64,000 nucleotides of DNA from Methanothermococcus okinawensis IH1. GTDB taxonomy: Archaea > AGJL01 > Methanococci > Methanococcales > Methanococcaceae. Positions 47,000-57,097 of the stretch are shown piece after piece. Position numbers and translations under genes: made by a program. The notes under the pieces are model-generated. The model searched no databases. It saw nothing but the letters and a program-made list of their open reading frames with translations, and was not told the origin of the DNA. The stretch lies in contig NC_015636.1 in the NCBI RefSeq assembly GCF_000179575.2, positions 558,001 to 622,000 of the forward strand, in the 5' to 3' direction. How positions within the stretch are numbered: the first letter of the stretch is position 1; every line of letters starts with the position of its first letter.

Positions 47000-47182
47000 A
47001 TGGGAATAAATGAAAATGAAAAAAAGATTAAGAGGTTACTTCATAATTTAAAGCACACCGAAGAACATTTAGAGGAGCTCATATCATCCATTGAAAATTG
47101 TGGTTTAAATCCAGAAACTTATAAAGAATTGTATGAAAAATTAAAAGAGGAAAATAAAAAATTAAAAGAAAAATTGGAATAA
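47000..47182 (+). CDS. Small coiled-coil protein
   Basis: I do not recognise a family. GGGAGGT with good spacing supports the ATG at 47000 over an upstream in-frame ATG at 46985, giving 60 aa. The protein is highly charged and helical, with heptad-like spacing in KIKRLLHNLKHTEEHLEELISSI and LYEKLKEENKKLKEKLE, joined by a CGLNPE turn. That suggests a helical hairpin or dimer. Its own promoter region and strong ribosome site suggest it is really expressed. Confidence 0.75.
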   Translation: MGINENEKKIKRLLHNLKHTEEHLEELISSIENCGLNPETYKELYEKLKEENKKLKEKLE

Positions 47183-47260
47183 TAAAAAAATATATTATAA
47201 CATATAAATATTATTTCACTATTTTTAATATATTAGTATATTAATTAATTATCATATTAA

Positions 47261-48346
47261 TTAGGACAGTATTTTATCCATCATATTTAGCTCCAAAGCC
47301 AATTTTATCTCCCTTGCTATTCTCTGACCCATACTAAGTGGTTCTCCATGGTATAAAAATGAGTATGGGCTTCCATTCATAAAGGAGTTTGTTCCGCCAT
47401 CTATTCTTGCACTCATTTCAAATACCACAATTTCCAAGTTTTCATTACACAGTGTTTGAAGGCAGAATGGACCAATCATTCCCGGAGATACAAGTTCTCC
47501 TGCTTTGGCTACTAATTTATCACCCATTTCAAATACTTTTGGAAGAAGACTCTCCCTTATTACTACGGGAAAATTTCCACTTATAACATAGGATGGGTCT
47601 ATGTCGAGCTCAGTTTGGTCTTTTGCAGGCACCCTAACAATTCCATCGATATTGCTTTCATACCTCCTATCCATTCCCATTAATTCTACCTGGTTTTTTA
47701 ATGGAGAATGGAAATAGTGAATGCAGTAATTTGTCCCTACAACATACTCCTCTATATGGGCATTTCCAATATCTTCATCTGTTAATATACCTTTTGATTT
47801 AAAATATTCTGCTTTTTTCCAAAATTCCTCTGTTGTTGAACATGGGAAATATCCTCTTCCCCCTCTTGCACCAGGAAATTTAACCATAACAGGTCCGTCT
47901 ATCTCATCAGGACTATTATATTTTTTAGGGATTCTTAAACCACTTTCTTTTAAAAGTTTTCCTTCTAAATCCCTCTCAGCTTCCCATCTCAATATCTTTC
48001 TGTTCCCAAACATTGGAACCTTAAAGTCATTCTCTACATTATCTAGTCCGCAGTATGCAATAAAGGAACCGTGCGGAACAATTATGGCATTCATTTCTCT
48101 TAATTTTTCCTGAATTTCTTCATTTGATATGTCTGAAAAATTATCCACATAAATAAACTTATCTGCAACATTAAATCTTTTATATGGAACATCCCTATCT
48201 TTTGTTGTAATTACTGCTGTTGAAAAACCTTCCAATTTTGCTCCTTTCAATATATGGAGTGAAGAATGGCTACCAACTGTGGCTATGGTTATTTCATCCC
48301 TGTTGTATCCATCAAATATGCTTAAAATTTCTTCCTTTGAAATCAT
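47261..48346 (-). CDS. purP: FAICAR synthetase PurP
   Basis: PurP is the archaeal formate- and ATP-dependent enzyme that formylates AICAR in purine synthesis, replacing the folate-dependent step of PurH. The 361-aa ATP-grasp protein shows ATVGSHSSLHILKGAKLEGF, MVKFPGARGGRGYF, VGTNYCIHYFHSP and FEMSARIDGGTNSFMNGSPYS. GGTGA precedes the ATG. It agrees with a methanogen using tetrahydromethanopterin rather than folate. Confidence 0.96.
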   Translation of the reverse strand: MISKEEILSIFDGYNRDEITIATVGSHSSLHILKGAKLEGFSTAVITTKDRDVPYKRFNVADKFIYVDNFSDISNEEIQEKLREMNAIIVPHGSFIAYCGLDNVENDFKVPMFGNRKILRWEAERDLEGKLLKESGLRIPKKYNSPDEIDGPVMVKFPGARGGRGYFPCSTTEEFWKKAEYFKSKGILTDEDIGNAHIEEYVVGTNYCIHYFHSPLKNQVELMGMDRRYESNIDGIVRVPAKDQTELDIDPSYVISGNFPVVIRESLLPKVFEMGDKLVAKAGELVSPGMIGPFCLQTLCNENLEIVVFEMSARIDGGTNSFMNGSPYSFLYHGEPLSMGQRIAREIKLALELNMMDKILS

Positions 48347-48506
48347 TTTTTCACCAGAAATTTATATGCAATGCACTAAAAAAATAGATAATATATCTTT
48401 AAAAGTTCATTTATATATATTTTATCATTATTATTCATTATAAAAATAAAAATAAAAAGAATTATATTATATATTAATATTTAAATAAAAATAAAATTAT
48501 AAATAA

Positions 48507-49073
48507 TTATTTTTCAATGCTGACAACTTTTATCGTGAATATTAGCGTTTTTCCAGCCATCGGGGAATTAAAATCTAAAACTACATGTGTATCATTTACC
48601 TTTATAATTTTAGCCGGAGCTCCCCTAACATATATATACTTACCAACTATTGGTGTTATATTTGCTTTTTTAAATGCCTCTGTTGGTACAGGTATTATCA
48701 ATTTATCGTTTCTAAGACCATAAGCATCTTCTGGTGGAATAGTAACAGTTTTATTCTCTCCCACATGCATTCCGATTACTGCATTTTCAAAACCCTTAAT
48801 TAATCTACCATCTCCAACGGTGAAATTTAAGGGTTTATAGTCTCTGTTGGGATTATATATCCCGTTTTTTATTGCAACGCTTTTAATTGATGTGTCAAAA
48901 ACAGTGCCATTTTCAAATTTACCGATATAATCCACAGATACTGTTGTTCCATTTTTAACTACCATACTGGATGTATTGGAGGAGCTCACACATCCTGATA
49001 ATGCAGTTGATAAGATTATTAAACTACCAAAAATAATGGATAATTTTGTAAAAGTGCATAACCTTAATTTCAT
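48507..49073 (-). CDS. FKBP-type peptidyl-prolyl isomerase, predicted lipoprotein
   Basis: This is a 188-aa FKBP with a signal peptide ending in a lipobox-like LSGC (Cys28), then a Ser/Thr-rich linker, so it should be anchored outside the cell. The catalytic fold has VSVDYIGKFENGTVFDTS, FTVGDGRLIKGFENAVIGMHVGE and AYGLRNDK, with the insert-in-flap region typical of archaeal FKBPs. It is a close relative of the cytosolic FKBP just upstream, so the pair looks like a duplication with one copy exported to fold S-layer or secreted proteins. Confidence 0.9.
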   Translation of the reverse strand: MKLRLCTFTKLSIIFGSLIILSTALSGCVSSSNTSSMVVKNGTTVSVDYIGKFENGTVFDTSIKSVAIKNGIYNPNRDYKPLNFTVGDGRLIKGFENAVIGMHVGENKTVTIPPEDAYGLRNDKLIIPVPTEAFKKANITPIVGKYIYVRGAPAKIIKVNDTHVVLDFNSPMAGKTLIFTIKVVSIEK

Positions 49074-49192
49074 TGTTTCACCAAATAATCCAAATATTGG
49101 AATAAATAATAAATGTAATATTAATAATAAATAATGATTAATATACTTATTGATATTTTAAAAAATTAAAATAAAAAGAAAATAAAATTAAC

Positions 49193-49648
49193 TTATTCCT
49201 TAACATCTACAAGCTTTATTGTAAATATTAAATTCTTTCCTGCCAATTGATGATTGAAGTCCAAAGCTACTTCGTTATCACTAACTTCAATAATTGTAGC
49301 AGGAACACCGCCTGCAAGGATTATCATACCTTCTTCTGGTTCAAAATCTGCTCCTTCAAATGCATCTTTTGGAACTTTTTGAATTAATTTTTCATCTCTC
49401 TGTCCATAAGCCTTTTCTGCTGGGATATTTACTGTTTTTTCATCCCCCTTATTCATATCAAGAACTGCCTCTTCGAATCCTTCAATAAGTTGTCCTTCTC
49501 CAACTGTAAATTCCAAAGGTTCGTATGGTCTTTCAGGTGTGTAAATACCTTCTTCCTTAGCAACACTTTCAATAGAGGTATCAAAAACTTCTCCATTTTC
49601 TAATTTACCTATGTAATCAACTTTTACTTTATCGCCTTTTTTTACCAA
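49193..49648 (-). CDS. FKBP-type peptidyl-prolyl isomerase, cytosolic (SlyD-like)
   Basis: The protein is a short archaeal FKBP with an insert-in-flap chaperone domain. The [18 protein letters not shown] start, [28 protein letters not shown] and [14 protein letters not shown] resemble the studied FKBP of Methanothermococcus thermolithotrophicus. No signal peptide. A GTG at 49657 opens the frame inside the GTGAT ribosome site; TTG at 49648 fits better, giving 151 aa starting [12 protein letters not shown]. Confidence 0.93.
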   Translation of the reverse strand: MVKKGDKVKVDYIGKLENGEVFDTSIESVAKEEGIYTPERPYEPLEFTVGEGQLIEGFEEAVLDMNKGDEKTVNIPAEKAYGQRDEKLIQKVPKDAFEGADFEPEEGMIILAGGVPATIIEVSDNEVALDFNHQLAGKNLIFTIKLVDVKE

Positions 49649-49833
49649 AAAAATCACATCCTATGTTTTAATGTTTATACAATTAACTAAAATAACATAC
49701 TATATATATTTTTTGTTCCTATTTTATATTATTTTTACAATTTTATTTATTTATACTATAATCATATATGATATATTGCAATATTTAGCATTTTAAGCAA
49801 TAATAAGATATATTAAAAAAGATTGGTGTTTAG

Positions 49834-50289
49834 ATGTCCAAGGTAGTTGTTGGCGGAACTTTTGATATACTTCATGAAGGTCATAAGAAACTTTTAAAAT
49901 ATGCTTCACAATTTGGGGAGCTCCGTATAGGTATAACATCCGATGAATTTGCAAAAACATATAAAACTCACAATATAAATCCACTGAGTGTTAGGTTAAA
50001 AAATTTAAAAAAGTATTTGGATGAAAATAAGATTAAATACGAAATATCAATTATAGACGATGCCTATGGGGATGCTATAACAGAGGATTATGATATAATT
50101 GTAGTCACGCCTGAAACAGAAAAAAATGCTAAAAAAATAAATGAAATAAGAGTTAAAAATAATTTGAAACCATTAAAAATAATAGTTTATAACTATATAT
50201 TAAGTGAGGATAAAAAACCCATATCTACAACAAGGATAAGGAATAAGGAAATAGATGAAAAGGGGAGATTATTAAAAAATAAGAAATAA
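49834..50289 (+). CDS. coaD: Phosphopantetheine adenylyltransferase (archaeal/eukaryotic type)
   Basis: This enzyme makes dephospho-CoA from 4'-phosphopantetheine and ATP. The nucleotidyltransferase HIGH-type motif is [17 protein letters not shown] and the C-terminal ISTTRIRN matches the ISSTxI motif. The 151-aa size fits the archaeal PPAT family. GGTGTTTAG precedes the ATG. A membrane transporter gene follows 64 bp later on the same strand. Confidence 0.93.
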   Translation: MSKVVVGGTFDILHEGHKKLLKYASQFGELRIGITSDEFAKTYKTHNINPLSVRLKNLKKYLDENKIKYEISIIDDAYGDAITEDYDIIVVTPETEKNAKKINEIRVKNNLKPLKIIVYNYILSEDKKPISTTRIRNKEIDEKGRLLKNKK

Positions 50290-50353
50290 CAAAGAAAAAA
50301 ATTAAAATAAAAAATAATAAAATATAAATAATAAAATAATACGGTGCAATAGT

Positions 50354-51268
50354 ATGGATATAATGATTGTAATCGTTCTTTTAATATTGACGGGTTATTT
50401 ATCCAAATATCTCAATATTCTAAAAGAAAATGATAGGGTGATTCTCAACAATATTGTGGTATATATGGCAATGCCTTCAACGATATTTTTAACAATTATG
50501 AAAAATGTTTCACCTGTGGATTTACCTCAATTTTTAAAACTTCCTTTTTTGATATTTTTAACATTTATTATGTGTGGAATTATAGGATATATTATAGGAA
50601 AACTTTTAAAGCTAAATAAACAATCATTGGGCGGGTTAATATTAGTTTGTGCATTGGGAAACACTGGATTTTTAGGTTATCCTGTAATATATGGGTTTTA
50701 TGGAACAGAAGGACTTACAAGAGCAATATTTTGTGATATGGGGAGTGTTTTTGCCAGTTTATTATTAGGAACCTATATAGGTATAAAATTTGGAAAAAAT
50801 GAAAATAGTGATACATCCATAATAAAGGAGCTCCTAAAATTCCCACCACTGATGACTGGGGTCATAAGCATAATTCTTGTATTTTTTGGGGTATCCATTA
50901 GTAATTTCCCTGATTTCCTTGTAAAAACATTAAATTATCTATCAAATGCTACAATACCTTTAATTATGCTTTCCCTTGGATTGTCATTATCACCGAGCTC
51001 GGCGAAATTTGGTGCAATTTATGGAATTATAGCTTCCATTGTCAGAATGGGAATTGCACCATTATTAGTATTTATTTTTTCATCCATGTTTTTAATAAAT
51101 GGGCTTGATAAAAATGTTTTAATACTTGAATCTGCAATGCCTTCTGCAATGATGTCTCTTGTATTTGCCGTTCTTTATGGATTGGATGTAAAGCTCGTAG
51201 CTTCGGCATGTTTTATAACCACGGTGCTTTCTTTAATACTATTGCCGATAATACATAATTTAATGTAA
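50354..51268 (+). CDS. AEC family transporter
   Basis: About ten membrane segments in 304 aa form two similar halves. VYMAMPSTIFLTIMKN and ALGNTGFLGYPVIYGFYG in the first half, and SLGLSLSP and SAMPSAMMSLVFAVLYGLD in the second, match the auxin-efflux-carrier (AEC) fold, which exports or imports organic acids. The substrate is unknown. GGTG precedes the ATG. It ends 24 bp from the convergent pilin-like gene. Confidence 0.88.
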   Translation: MDIMIVIVLLILTGYLSKYLNILKENDRVILNNIVVYMAMPSTIFLTIMKNVSPVDLPQFLKLPFLIFLTFIMCGIIGYIIGKLLKLNKQSLGGLILVCALGNTGFLGYPVIYGFYGTEGLTRAIFCDMGSVFASLLLGTYIGIKFGKNENSDTSIIKELLKFPPLMTGVISIILVFFGVSISNFPDFLVKTLNYLSNATIPLIMLSLGLSLSPSSAKFGAIYGIIASIVRMGIAPLLVFIFSSMFLINGLDKNVLILESAMPSAMMSLVFAVLYGLDVKLVASACFITTVLSLILLPIIHNLM

Positions 51269-51292
51269 AGAAAAAAATAATTAAAAAAATGT

Positions 51293-51694
51293 TTATGACC
51301 AATTTATATAAATATTATTCTCATTTCTGCTCAATGTAACAGCAATAACTGTCATATTTGTTTTATAGTTGTAGTTATTAGAGGTTAAATCTATATCGCA
51401 TGTTGTTGTTATATTATAGCCATTGCCTGCCAATGTAATATTCCTTCCATTAATTTCCCATATTGCAGGTGGTGATTTTATATATATTATCTTTTTAGAA
51501 CCTTCATCCGCAGCAGAGAGTATATCGATATTGGTTTTTAGTTTAGATAATGCAGCATGGCCTAAACTTGCAGATGATGTTTCTATTGTCTTTTTATATC
51601 CATACATTCCAGGGGTCATTGTAGATATTATAATAACAATCAGCAGTGCTAAAAATAATATAGAAAATTCCAAAGAAATCTGTCCCCTTTTCAT
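51293..51694 (-). CDS. Class III signal peptide (pilin-like) protein
   Basis: The N-terminus MKRGQISLEFSILFLALLIVIIISTMTPG has the class III signal of archaeal type IV pilins: a short basic leader, cleavage before Gln5, Glu at mature position 5, and a hydrophobic helix. The remainder (to 133 aa) is Asn/Thr-rich, with several N-glycosylation-like NxT/S sites. It should be processed by EppA/FlaK-type peptidase and assembled in a surface filament or minor pilus. It is the last gene of a cassette with a DUF515 protein. Confidence 0.85.
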   Translation of the reverse strand: MKRGQISLEFSILFLALLIVIIISTMTPGMYGYKKTIETSSASLGHAALSKLKTNIDILSAADEGSKKIIYIKSPPAIWEINGRNITLAGNGYNITTTCDIDLTSNNYNYKTNMTVIAVTLSRNENNIYINWS

Positions 51695-51733
51695 ATAAAC
51701 ACCTAATAAATAAGTAATAAATAAGTAATAATG

Positions 51734-52581
51734 TTAATCATCACTATATTTTTTATCCCAATATATAACATATGCATAATCTATATTGTGGTTATCTGAT
51801 GTGGTAAATACCATTGCAGGCACATCAAACAATTTTAAATTGATGTTTTCATTCCCTAAATCATCACCCATATTGGGAACTAATGCATCATCTACATTAT
51901 TGTATAAATCAGGATTTTGTTTATAAGTCATTTCCTTGTGCTTGTGTATATAGCTGTTATAGGAATCCACCCAAACATCTATATCATGTCTTCCAAGAAC
52001 TTTATTAAATTGGTAGTAATCTTTTAAAACTAGTGGTGCTGGAACCACCATGCTTATAACTTCGGAATTCTGTTTTTTTATAGAGCCTCTAACATAGAGT
52101 TTAAAATCATCAAGCATCACTCCTTTTTTGTATATGGGAAATACTTTTTTTAAATTTAAAATCTTTGTAGTATCTACCAATGCAGGTCCTGCAATATCAT
52201 AATTAGTTTGAGATTCATCAACATTTAAGGTATAATCCAATAGCCCCACAGTATTTATTTTCATCGTTGTATATGGTGGAATCCAAAATCCTTTTTTTCC
52301 ATTCAATACAGCATTGTAAAAAACCACACCCCGAGTATTATTCTCAATATTATCTGATAAACTAACCTTTAAAAAATCTTTTGATGATATCAAGGATTTA
52401 TCAGTAAATTCTATTTTATCTGGCACAGCCACAAATACCGTATATGGGTTGGTGTTGGTAATTTCACCAGTCAATGTCCAATAACCATTCATTGTAGCTA
52501 TTGTTTCTGCAAATCCCGTTGAGATAATAGTAATAAAAAAATTATGGGAATTATATATTTAATGAGATATTTCCTCATCAT
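51734..52581 (-). pseudogene. Secreted protein gene with apparent -1 frameshift in an A7/T7 run
   Basis: The long frame (252 aa from ATG 52492) is an Asn/Tyr/Lys-rich extracellular-looking protein with no family I recognise. It has no start signal of its own. Upstream, GGTGAT (52591-52586) leads an ATG at 52581 that encodes MMRKYLIKYIIPIIFLLLL and then stops. If the T7 run (52535-52541, minus strand) had eight T, the frames would join as a full signal peptide ending STGFA-E and run into the mature protein (281 aa). It is a sequence error, a mutation, or slippage-controlled. Confidence 0.7.
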
Positions 52582-52586
52582 AAATA

Positions 52587-53729
52587 TCACCCTGCCTTTA
52601 CAATATAGGCATTGCTACTTTTCATTGAGATAATTTTCGATACAGAATCTGATGGAATGGATAATATTAATAGATATTTAACATTACCATCGAATATCTG
52701 AGTATCTGATTGTATTTTATTTAGTTTTTCTCCGTATCTACCAAATTTCTCATTAATCTTATTATAATCAAGTTTATTGGCAGCAGTTGCATATAGCACC
52801 CCTGGAAGATTATTCAACGAATAGGATATCGACGATGAACTTGAAGCTGATGCAGAATCTCCGTTATCATTTAAACTACTTGAAACACTCTTTGTTTCTG
52901 AATAAGATATATCTTTGAGGACAACATATGAGGCATTTACAACTCCTTCAATAGGATTTTTGCTTGCATTGCTTTTATCGTATATTAGTATTTTATCCCC
53001 TTCATAGGGTATCTTACCACATTGCATTGCAGATACTACAATTGTAATTTTATCGAATGATACAGGTATTATTTTAATACCTTTGAGCTCCGATAAACTC
53101 AATTTTTTTACATGTTCTAATATTTCAGCTCTTGACATAAGGTATTCTCTATTGCCTATTTTAACACTAAAATAATTTCCAACAGTTAATTCACTAGTAA
53201 TTCCCTTTAAATAATATTCCCTGGCATTTTCTTCAATATTGCTATTTCTAAGAATCTTATCAACCTCACTTCGTGAGTTAGCAGATTCTATCTGGCTAAC
53301 CAATGATTTAGCATAGAAACTTCCATCATAATATTTTCCATAAGTAGTTTTTATTGAATTAATCATCTCTTCTTTATAATTCTTAAAATCCACATAATTC
53401 TTTGCACTAATTAATATTTTACTTAATTCTTCATGAGTATTACTGTTTTGAATTTGAGATATATAAATGACTTTATTGGGGTCATTGGGATATTTGGAAA
53501 ATATTTGATTTATATTATTTATTGCCATATTTTTGCTATTTTCAAAGGCTTTTTCTTTTTGAATCTGCTTAGAATGATTAGCGTTATACATGTTATATGC
53601 CACAAATGATATACCTGCAATAATTATAAACAACGCAACATATTTTATATATTTAGATTTATCTCCGGATGACCTTTTGGTTTTTGATTTCAATTTTTTT
53701 AATTTATTGCCAAAATCTTCATTAACCAT
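52587..53729 (-). CDS. DUF515-type membrane-anchored protein of a pilin-like cassette
   Basis: The 380-aa protein has a basic cytosolic tail (KLKKLKSKTKRSSGDKSKYIK), one TM helix at about 29-49, and a large outside domain with repeated helical hairpin segments, a Ser-rich stretch (SASASSSSSISYS) and a C-terminal LLILSIPSDSVSKIISMKSSNAYIV. It matches the methanococcal DUF515 family found near pilin genes. GGAGGGG supports the ATG at 53729 over one at 53747. Its TGA lies within the GGTGAT of the next gene, so the cassette is tightly coupled. Confidence 0.82.
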   Translation of the reverse strand: MVNEDFGNKLKKLKSKTKRSSGDKSKYIKYVALFIIIAGISFVAYNMYNANHSKQIQKEKAFENSKNMAINNINQIFSKYPNDPNKVIYISQIQNSNTHEELSKILISAKNYVDFKNYKEEMINSIKTTYGKYYDGSFYAKSLVSQIESANSRSEVDKILRNSNIEENAREYYLKGITSELTVGNYFSVKIGNREYLMSRAEILEHVKKLSLSELKGIKIIPVSFDKITIVVSAMQCGKIPYEGDKILIYDKSNASKNPIEGVVNASYVVLKDISYSETKSVSSSLNDNGDSASASSSSSISYSLNNLPGVLYATAANKLDYNKINEKFGRYGEKLNKIQSDTQIFDGNVKYLLILSIPSDSVSKIISMKSSNAYIVKAG

Positions 53730-53824
53730 AAATATCTGCCCCTCCAATTATTAATGGTATGAAAAATAAAATATATGACCAATTATTTTTATGTTTAACA
53801 ATATTATAATATTTTCCACTATAA

Positions 53825-54823
53825 TCATTTAAATGTTTGGAATTTTAAATTAAAAAGATAATTTCCCAATTCTGTTAAATAATGCCTATTGTTAATATTC
53901 ATTACCCATTTTTCAGGTATATGATTGATGCCATAATATGTGCCAGCAATAGCACCATATATAGAACCCAAACTATCCGTATCTCCTCCTGCATTTATGG
54001 CATTAATCATTCCAGTTTTAAAATCATCAGTTAAATAGAAGGTTAAAATAGCAGAAGGAACACATTCAATGGCATCCATTCCAGTTCCAAATAATTCATA
54101 TCCTTCATCTAATGTCCTTATCTTTTTTATAAGTAATATCTTTTCCGCAAATACTTCTGAAATATCCCTTATAAATTTTACAAGTTCTGATATAAAATTT
54201 TTAGGGTGATTATATAGAAAAGTTTTACTGGATTCTGATGAATTATTTATATTTATATTATTATTGTAACTACTATTGTTTAAACACCATGAAACTAAAA
54301 AACCTACTGTTAGAGCTCCGGCTATTGCCTCACTGTTATTATGGGTTATCTTGGAAGCCTCAATTATGGCCTCCTTTAACATTTTAGGATTGTCATAATA
54401 AAAAATTCCCAAAGGAGATATTCTCATAGCTGCACCGCAGGTTTTTGAATCTATACCGCTATAATCACCATTTATTAATTTTTCAATGGCTTTTTTACTT
54501 GTAGGTCCAATACCAATGGGATTATTTTTATACCATTTTATGAGCTCCTTTACAAATAGGTTTTTATCAAACCCCTCTTTTGTTATGGACCTTATCAAAC
54601 ATATTGTCTGTTCTGTATCATCGGTATAATCTCCAGCGTTTAATATATTTTTAAAATGATTTTTAGGGGGTAGATACTCCTCAATTCTACCATAGTTTGA
54701 TATTATTTCATTTTTAGTCATGCCCTCTGCTGGCATACCCAATGCATCCCCTATTGCAGTTCCCAATACACAACCTAACACTTTATTTTTATAAATACCA
54801 TATTTAACAGGATTAATACCCAT
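53825..54823 (-). CDS. ADP-ribosylglycohydrolase family protein
   Basis: DraG-type hydrolases remove ADP-ribose from proteins or small molecules using two Mg ions. Metal-binding motifs are GCVLGTAIGDALGMPAEG and YTDDTEQT near the N-terminus and NAGGDTDSLGSIYGAIAG near the C-terminus. An Asn/Ser-rich insert of about 25 residues lies near 190-215. GGTGT supports the ATG at 54823 (332 aa). Whether it is a nitrogenase-type DraG or a general hydrolase cannot be told; no draT is adjacent. Confidence 0.92.
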   Translation of the reverse strand: MGINPVKYGIYKNKVLGCVLGTAIGDALGMPAEGMTKNEIISNYGRIEEYLPPKNHFKNILNAGDYTDDTEQTICLIRSITKEGFDKNLFVKELIKWYKNNPIGIGPTSKKAIEKLINGDYSGIDSKTCGAAMRISPLGIFYYDNPKMLKEAIIEASKITHNNSEAIAGALTVGFLVSWCLNNSSYNNNININNSSESSKTFLYNHPKNFISELVKFIRDISEVFAEKILLIKKIRTLDEGYELFGTGMDAIECVPSAILTFYLTDDFKTGMINAINAGGDTDSLGSIYGAIAGTYYGINHIPEKWVMNINNRHYLTELGNYLFNLKFQTFK

Positions 54824-55152
54824 AAAAACACCATGATAATTTATAAACATTTTATAATTTATTTTTGCATATTATTATTTTATTTACATATTATTTATTT
54901 AGATATATATAATTAATAATATCATTATTTTTTATTTTTTATATTTTTTAAATATTATTATTTTTTAATATATTTGGTATTAATTATATTTATACTATTA
55001 AATATTTATAAAATATATGTAATCAAAATAGTTATCTATTTATGCAATTAATTAACCCAATGTTATTTAGTTAATATTATTATATTCGGTATAACTCCTA
55101 ACTATAATTTAATATTATTTAATTAATAACTAACAAGTTATATGGTGATACA
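54824..55152. other. AT-rich intergenic region upstream of moeA
   Basis: The 329-bp gap is nearly all A/T. It must hold divergent promoters for the ADP-ribosylglycohydrolase gene and the moeA fusion. TATA-like runs near 55003-55018 are candidates. I see no palindrome, RNA gene or reading frame. Confidence 0.45.
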
Positions 55153-57057
55153 TTGAGATACTTAGAGCTCTGCAATATTGAATATGCAAAAAATATTGTA
55201 AATGAATTTATAGAATCGTATGGATGTGAAACTGTTAATTTATTCAATGCTACAAATAGGATTTTGGCGGAAGATGTAATTTCTAATGTGGATGTTCCCC
55301 CATTTGATAGGTCTAAAATGGATGGTTATGCTGTAAAATCTGAGGATACCTATGAGGCAGAGGAAGACCATCCAATAACATTAAAAATTGTAGATAGTAT
55401 AAAAGCTGGGGGATATTCGGATGTTGAAATTAAAAATGGGGAATGTATAGAAATAGCCACAGGAGCTCCTATTCCAAAGGGAGCTAATGCCGTTGTTATG
55501 GTAGAATATACTGAAAAAGAGAAGAATAATACTGTAAAAATCTATAAACCTGTTTCACCACATGAAAATATCCAATACTGCGGTAGCGATATAATGGCAG
55601 GTGAGCTCGTATTGAGAAAAGGTAGTGTTCTTTCACCAAGAGATATCGGTGCATTATCTGCAATCGGAAAAAATAATATAAATGTTAAAAGGGGTCTTAA
55701 TATTGGATTAATATCAACAGGGAATGAGTTAATAAGTCCCAATGAACCTTTAAAATCTTATAAAATTTATGATGTAAATACTTACACCATTGCATCATCC
55801 CTATTGGAAAAGGGATGGAATTTTAAATATTATGGCATTGTAAAAGACAGCAAAAAAGATTTAATGAACTCTATAAAAGATGCAATTGATGATAACAACG
55901 ACATAATAATATTAAGTGGTGGAACCTCAGCAGGAGTTGGAGATTTAACTGCAAGTGTAATAGAGGAGCTCGGAGGGGAGGTTCTTGTTCATGGCATTAA
56001 GATAAAGCCGGGAAAACCTACGATTATAGGGGTTATAAATCATAAAATAAATAATAATTTAAATAACAAATCAGGTGAAAATAGAAAAAAACTAATTGTG
56101 GGTCTTCCGGGCTATCCAACATCCTGTTTAACAATTTTTGATGTGCTATTTAATAAAAAAGGAAAGACTATAACAGGTCATTTTCCAGTTAGATATATGT
56201 CCGCTAAGGGAAGAACAGAATATTTACCTGTATCTGTTATTAAGGGAAATGAGGGCTATGTTATTTACCCCATTACAAAGGGAAGTGGTGCCATTACATC
56301 CTTAACCTACGCCGATGGCTATATTGTTATAGATGAGAATAAAGAGATATTAGAAGATGAAAATGTAGAGGTTCATTTATTTGGAAATATATTATATGGA
56401 TTAACCATAATAGGCAGTCATTGCATAGGAATAGATGAGATACTTAGGAAAGGAAATATTTTTGCAAAGACGATAAATGCAGGTTCTCTTGGGGGATTAA
56501 TGGCTATTAAAAGAGGAGAAGCGGATATTGCAGGTATGCACTTACTTGCAGATGATGGAACATATAATATTCCGTTTATTAAAAAATATAAGGTTAAAAA
56601 CGCTGTTCTTTTTAGAGGCTATATAAGGAAACAGGGATTTATGTTTAAAAAGGAGCTCCCCCTAAATAGCATAGATGATATTGTAAAACATATCAAAAAA
56701 TACAAATTTATAAATAGGAATAAGGGGGCTGGAACAAGAATATTGTTTGATAAATTTTTAAAGGAAAATAATATCAATAAGAACGATATAAATGGCTACG
56801 AAATCGAGGCTAAAACTCATTCCGCTGTTGGTGCAGCTGTTGCCATGGGCAAAGCTGATATTGGTATGGGTATTGAAACAATAGCCAAAAAATATGGGTT
56901 AAAATTTATTCCTGTTGGTGATGAACATTACGATTTCCTTATTAAATCGGATAAGCTAAATGATAAGGATGTAGTTAAATTTATTGAAACTCTTAAAAAA
57001 GTTGAGCTACCGTTTAAAAAACCCGATAATTGTGGAGAGATTATATTTAGATGCTAA
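55153..57057 (+). CDS. moeA: MoeA molybdopterin molybdenumtransferase fused to a periplasmic-binding-like domain
   Basis: Residues 1 to about 400 are MoeA, which inserts Mo or W into molybdopterin: [45 protein letters not shown] and [11 protein letters not shown]. From about 410 to 634 a LysR-like/PBP II domain follows ([50 protein letters not shown]), possibly sensing molybdate or tungstate. This fusion is common in archaea. TTG start after GGTGATACA. Mo/W cofactor is needed for formylmethanofuran dehydrogenase. Confidence 0.94.
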   Translation: MRYLELCNIEYAKNIVNEFIESYGCETVNLFNATNRILAEDVISNVDVPPFDRSKMDGYAVKSEDTYEAEEDHPITLKIVDSIKAGGYSDVEIKNGECIEIATGAPIPKGANAVVMVEYTEKEKNNTVKIYKPVSPHENIQYCGSDIMAGELVLRKGSVLSPRDIGALSAIGKNNINVKRGLNIGLISTGNELISPNEPLKSYKIYDVNTYTIASSLLEKGWNFKYYGIVKDSKKDLMNSIKDAIDDNNDIIILSGGTSAGVGDLTASVIEELGGEVLVHGIKIKPGKPTIIGVINHKINNNLNNKSGENRKKLIVGLPGYPTSCLTIFDVLFNKKGKTITGHFPVRYMSAKGRTEYLPVSVIKGNEGYVIYPITKGSGAITSLTYADGYIVIDENKEILEDENVEVHLFGNILYGLTIIGSHCIGIDEILRKGNIFAKTINAGSLGGLMAIKRGEADIAGMHLLADDGTYNIPFIKKYKVKNAVLFRGYIRKQGFMFKKELPLNSIDDIVKHIKKYKFINRNKGAGTRILFDKFLKENNINKNDINGYEIEAKTHSAVGAAVAMGKADIGMGIETIAKKYGLKFIPVGDEHYDFLIKSDKLNDKDVVKFIETLKKVELPFKKPDNCGEIIFRC

Positions 57058-57097
57058 ACTATTTTTATTTTAAATCTTATTTCTATAAATATTATTT

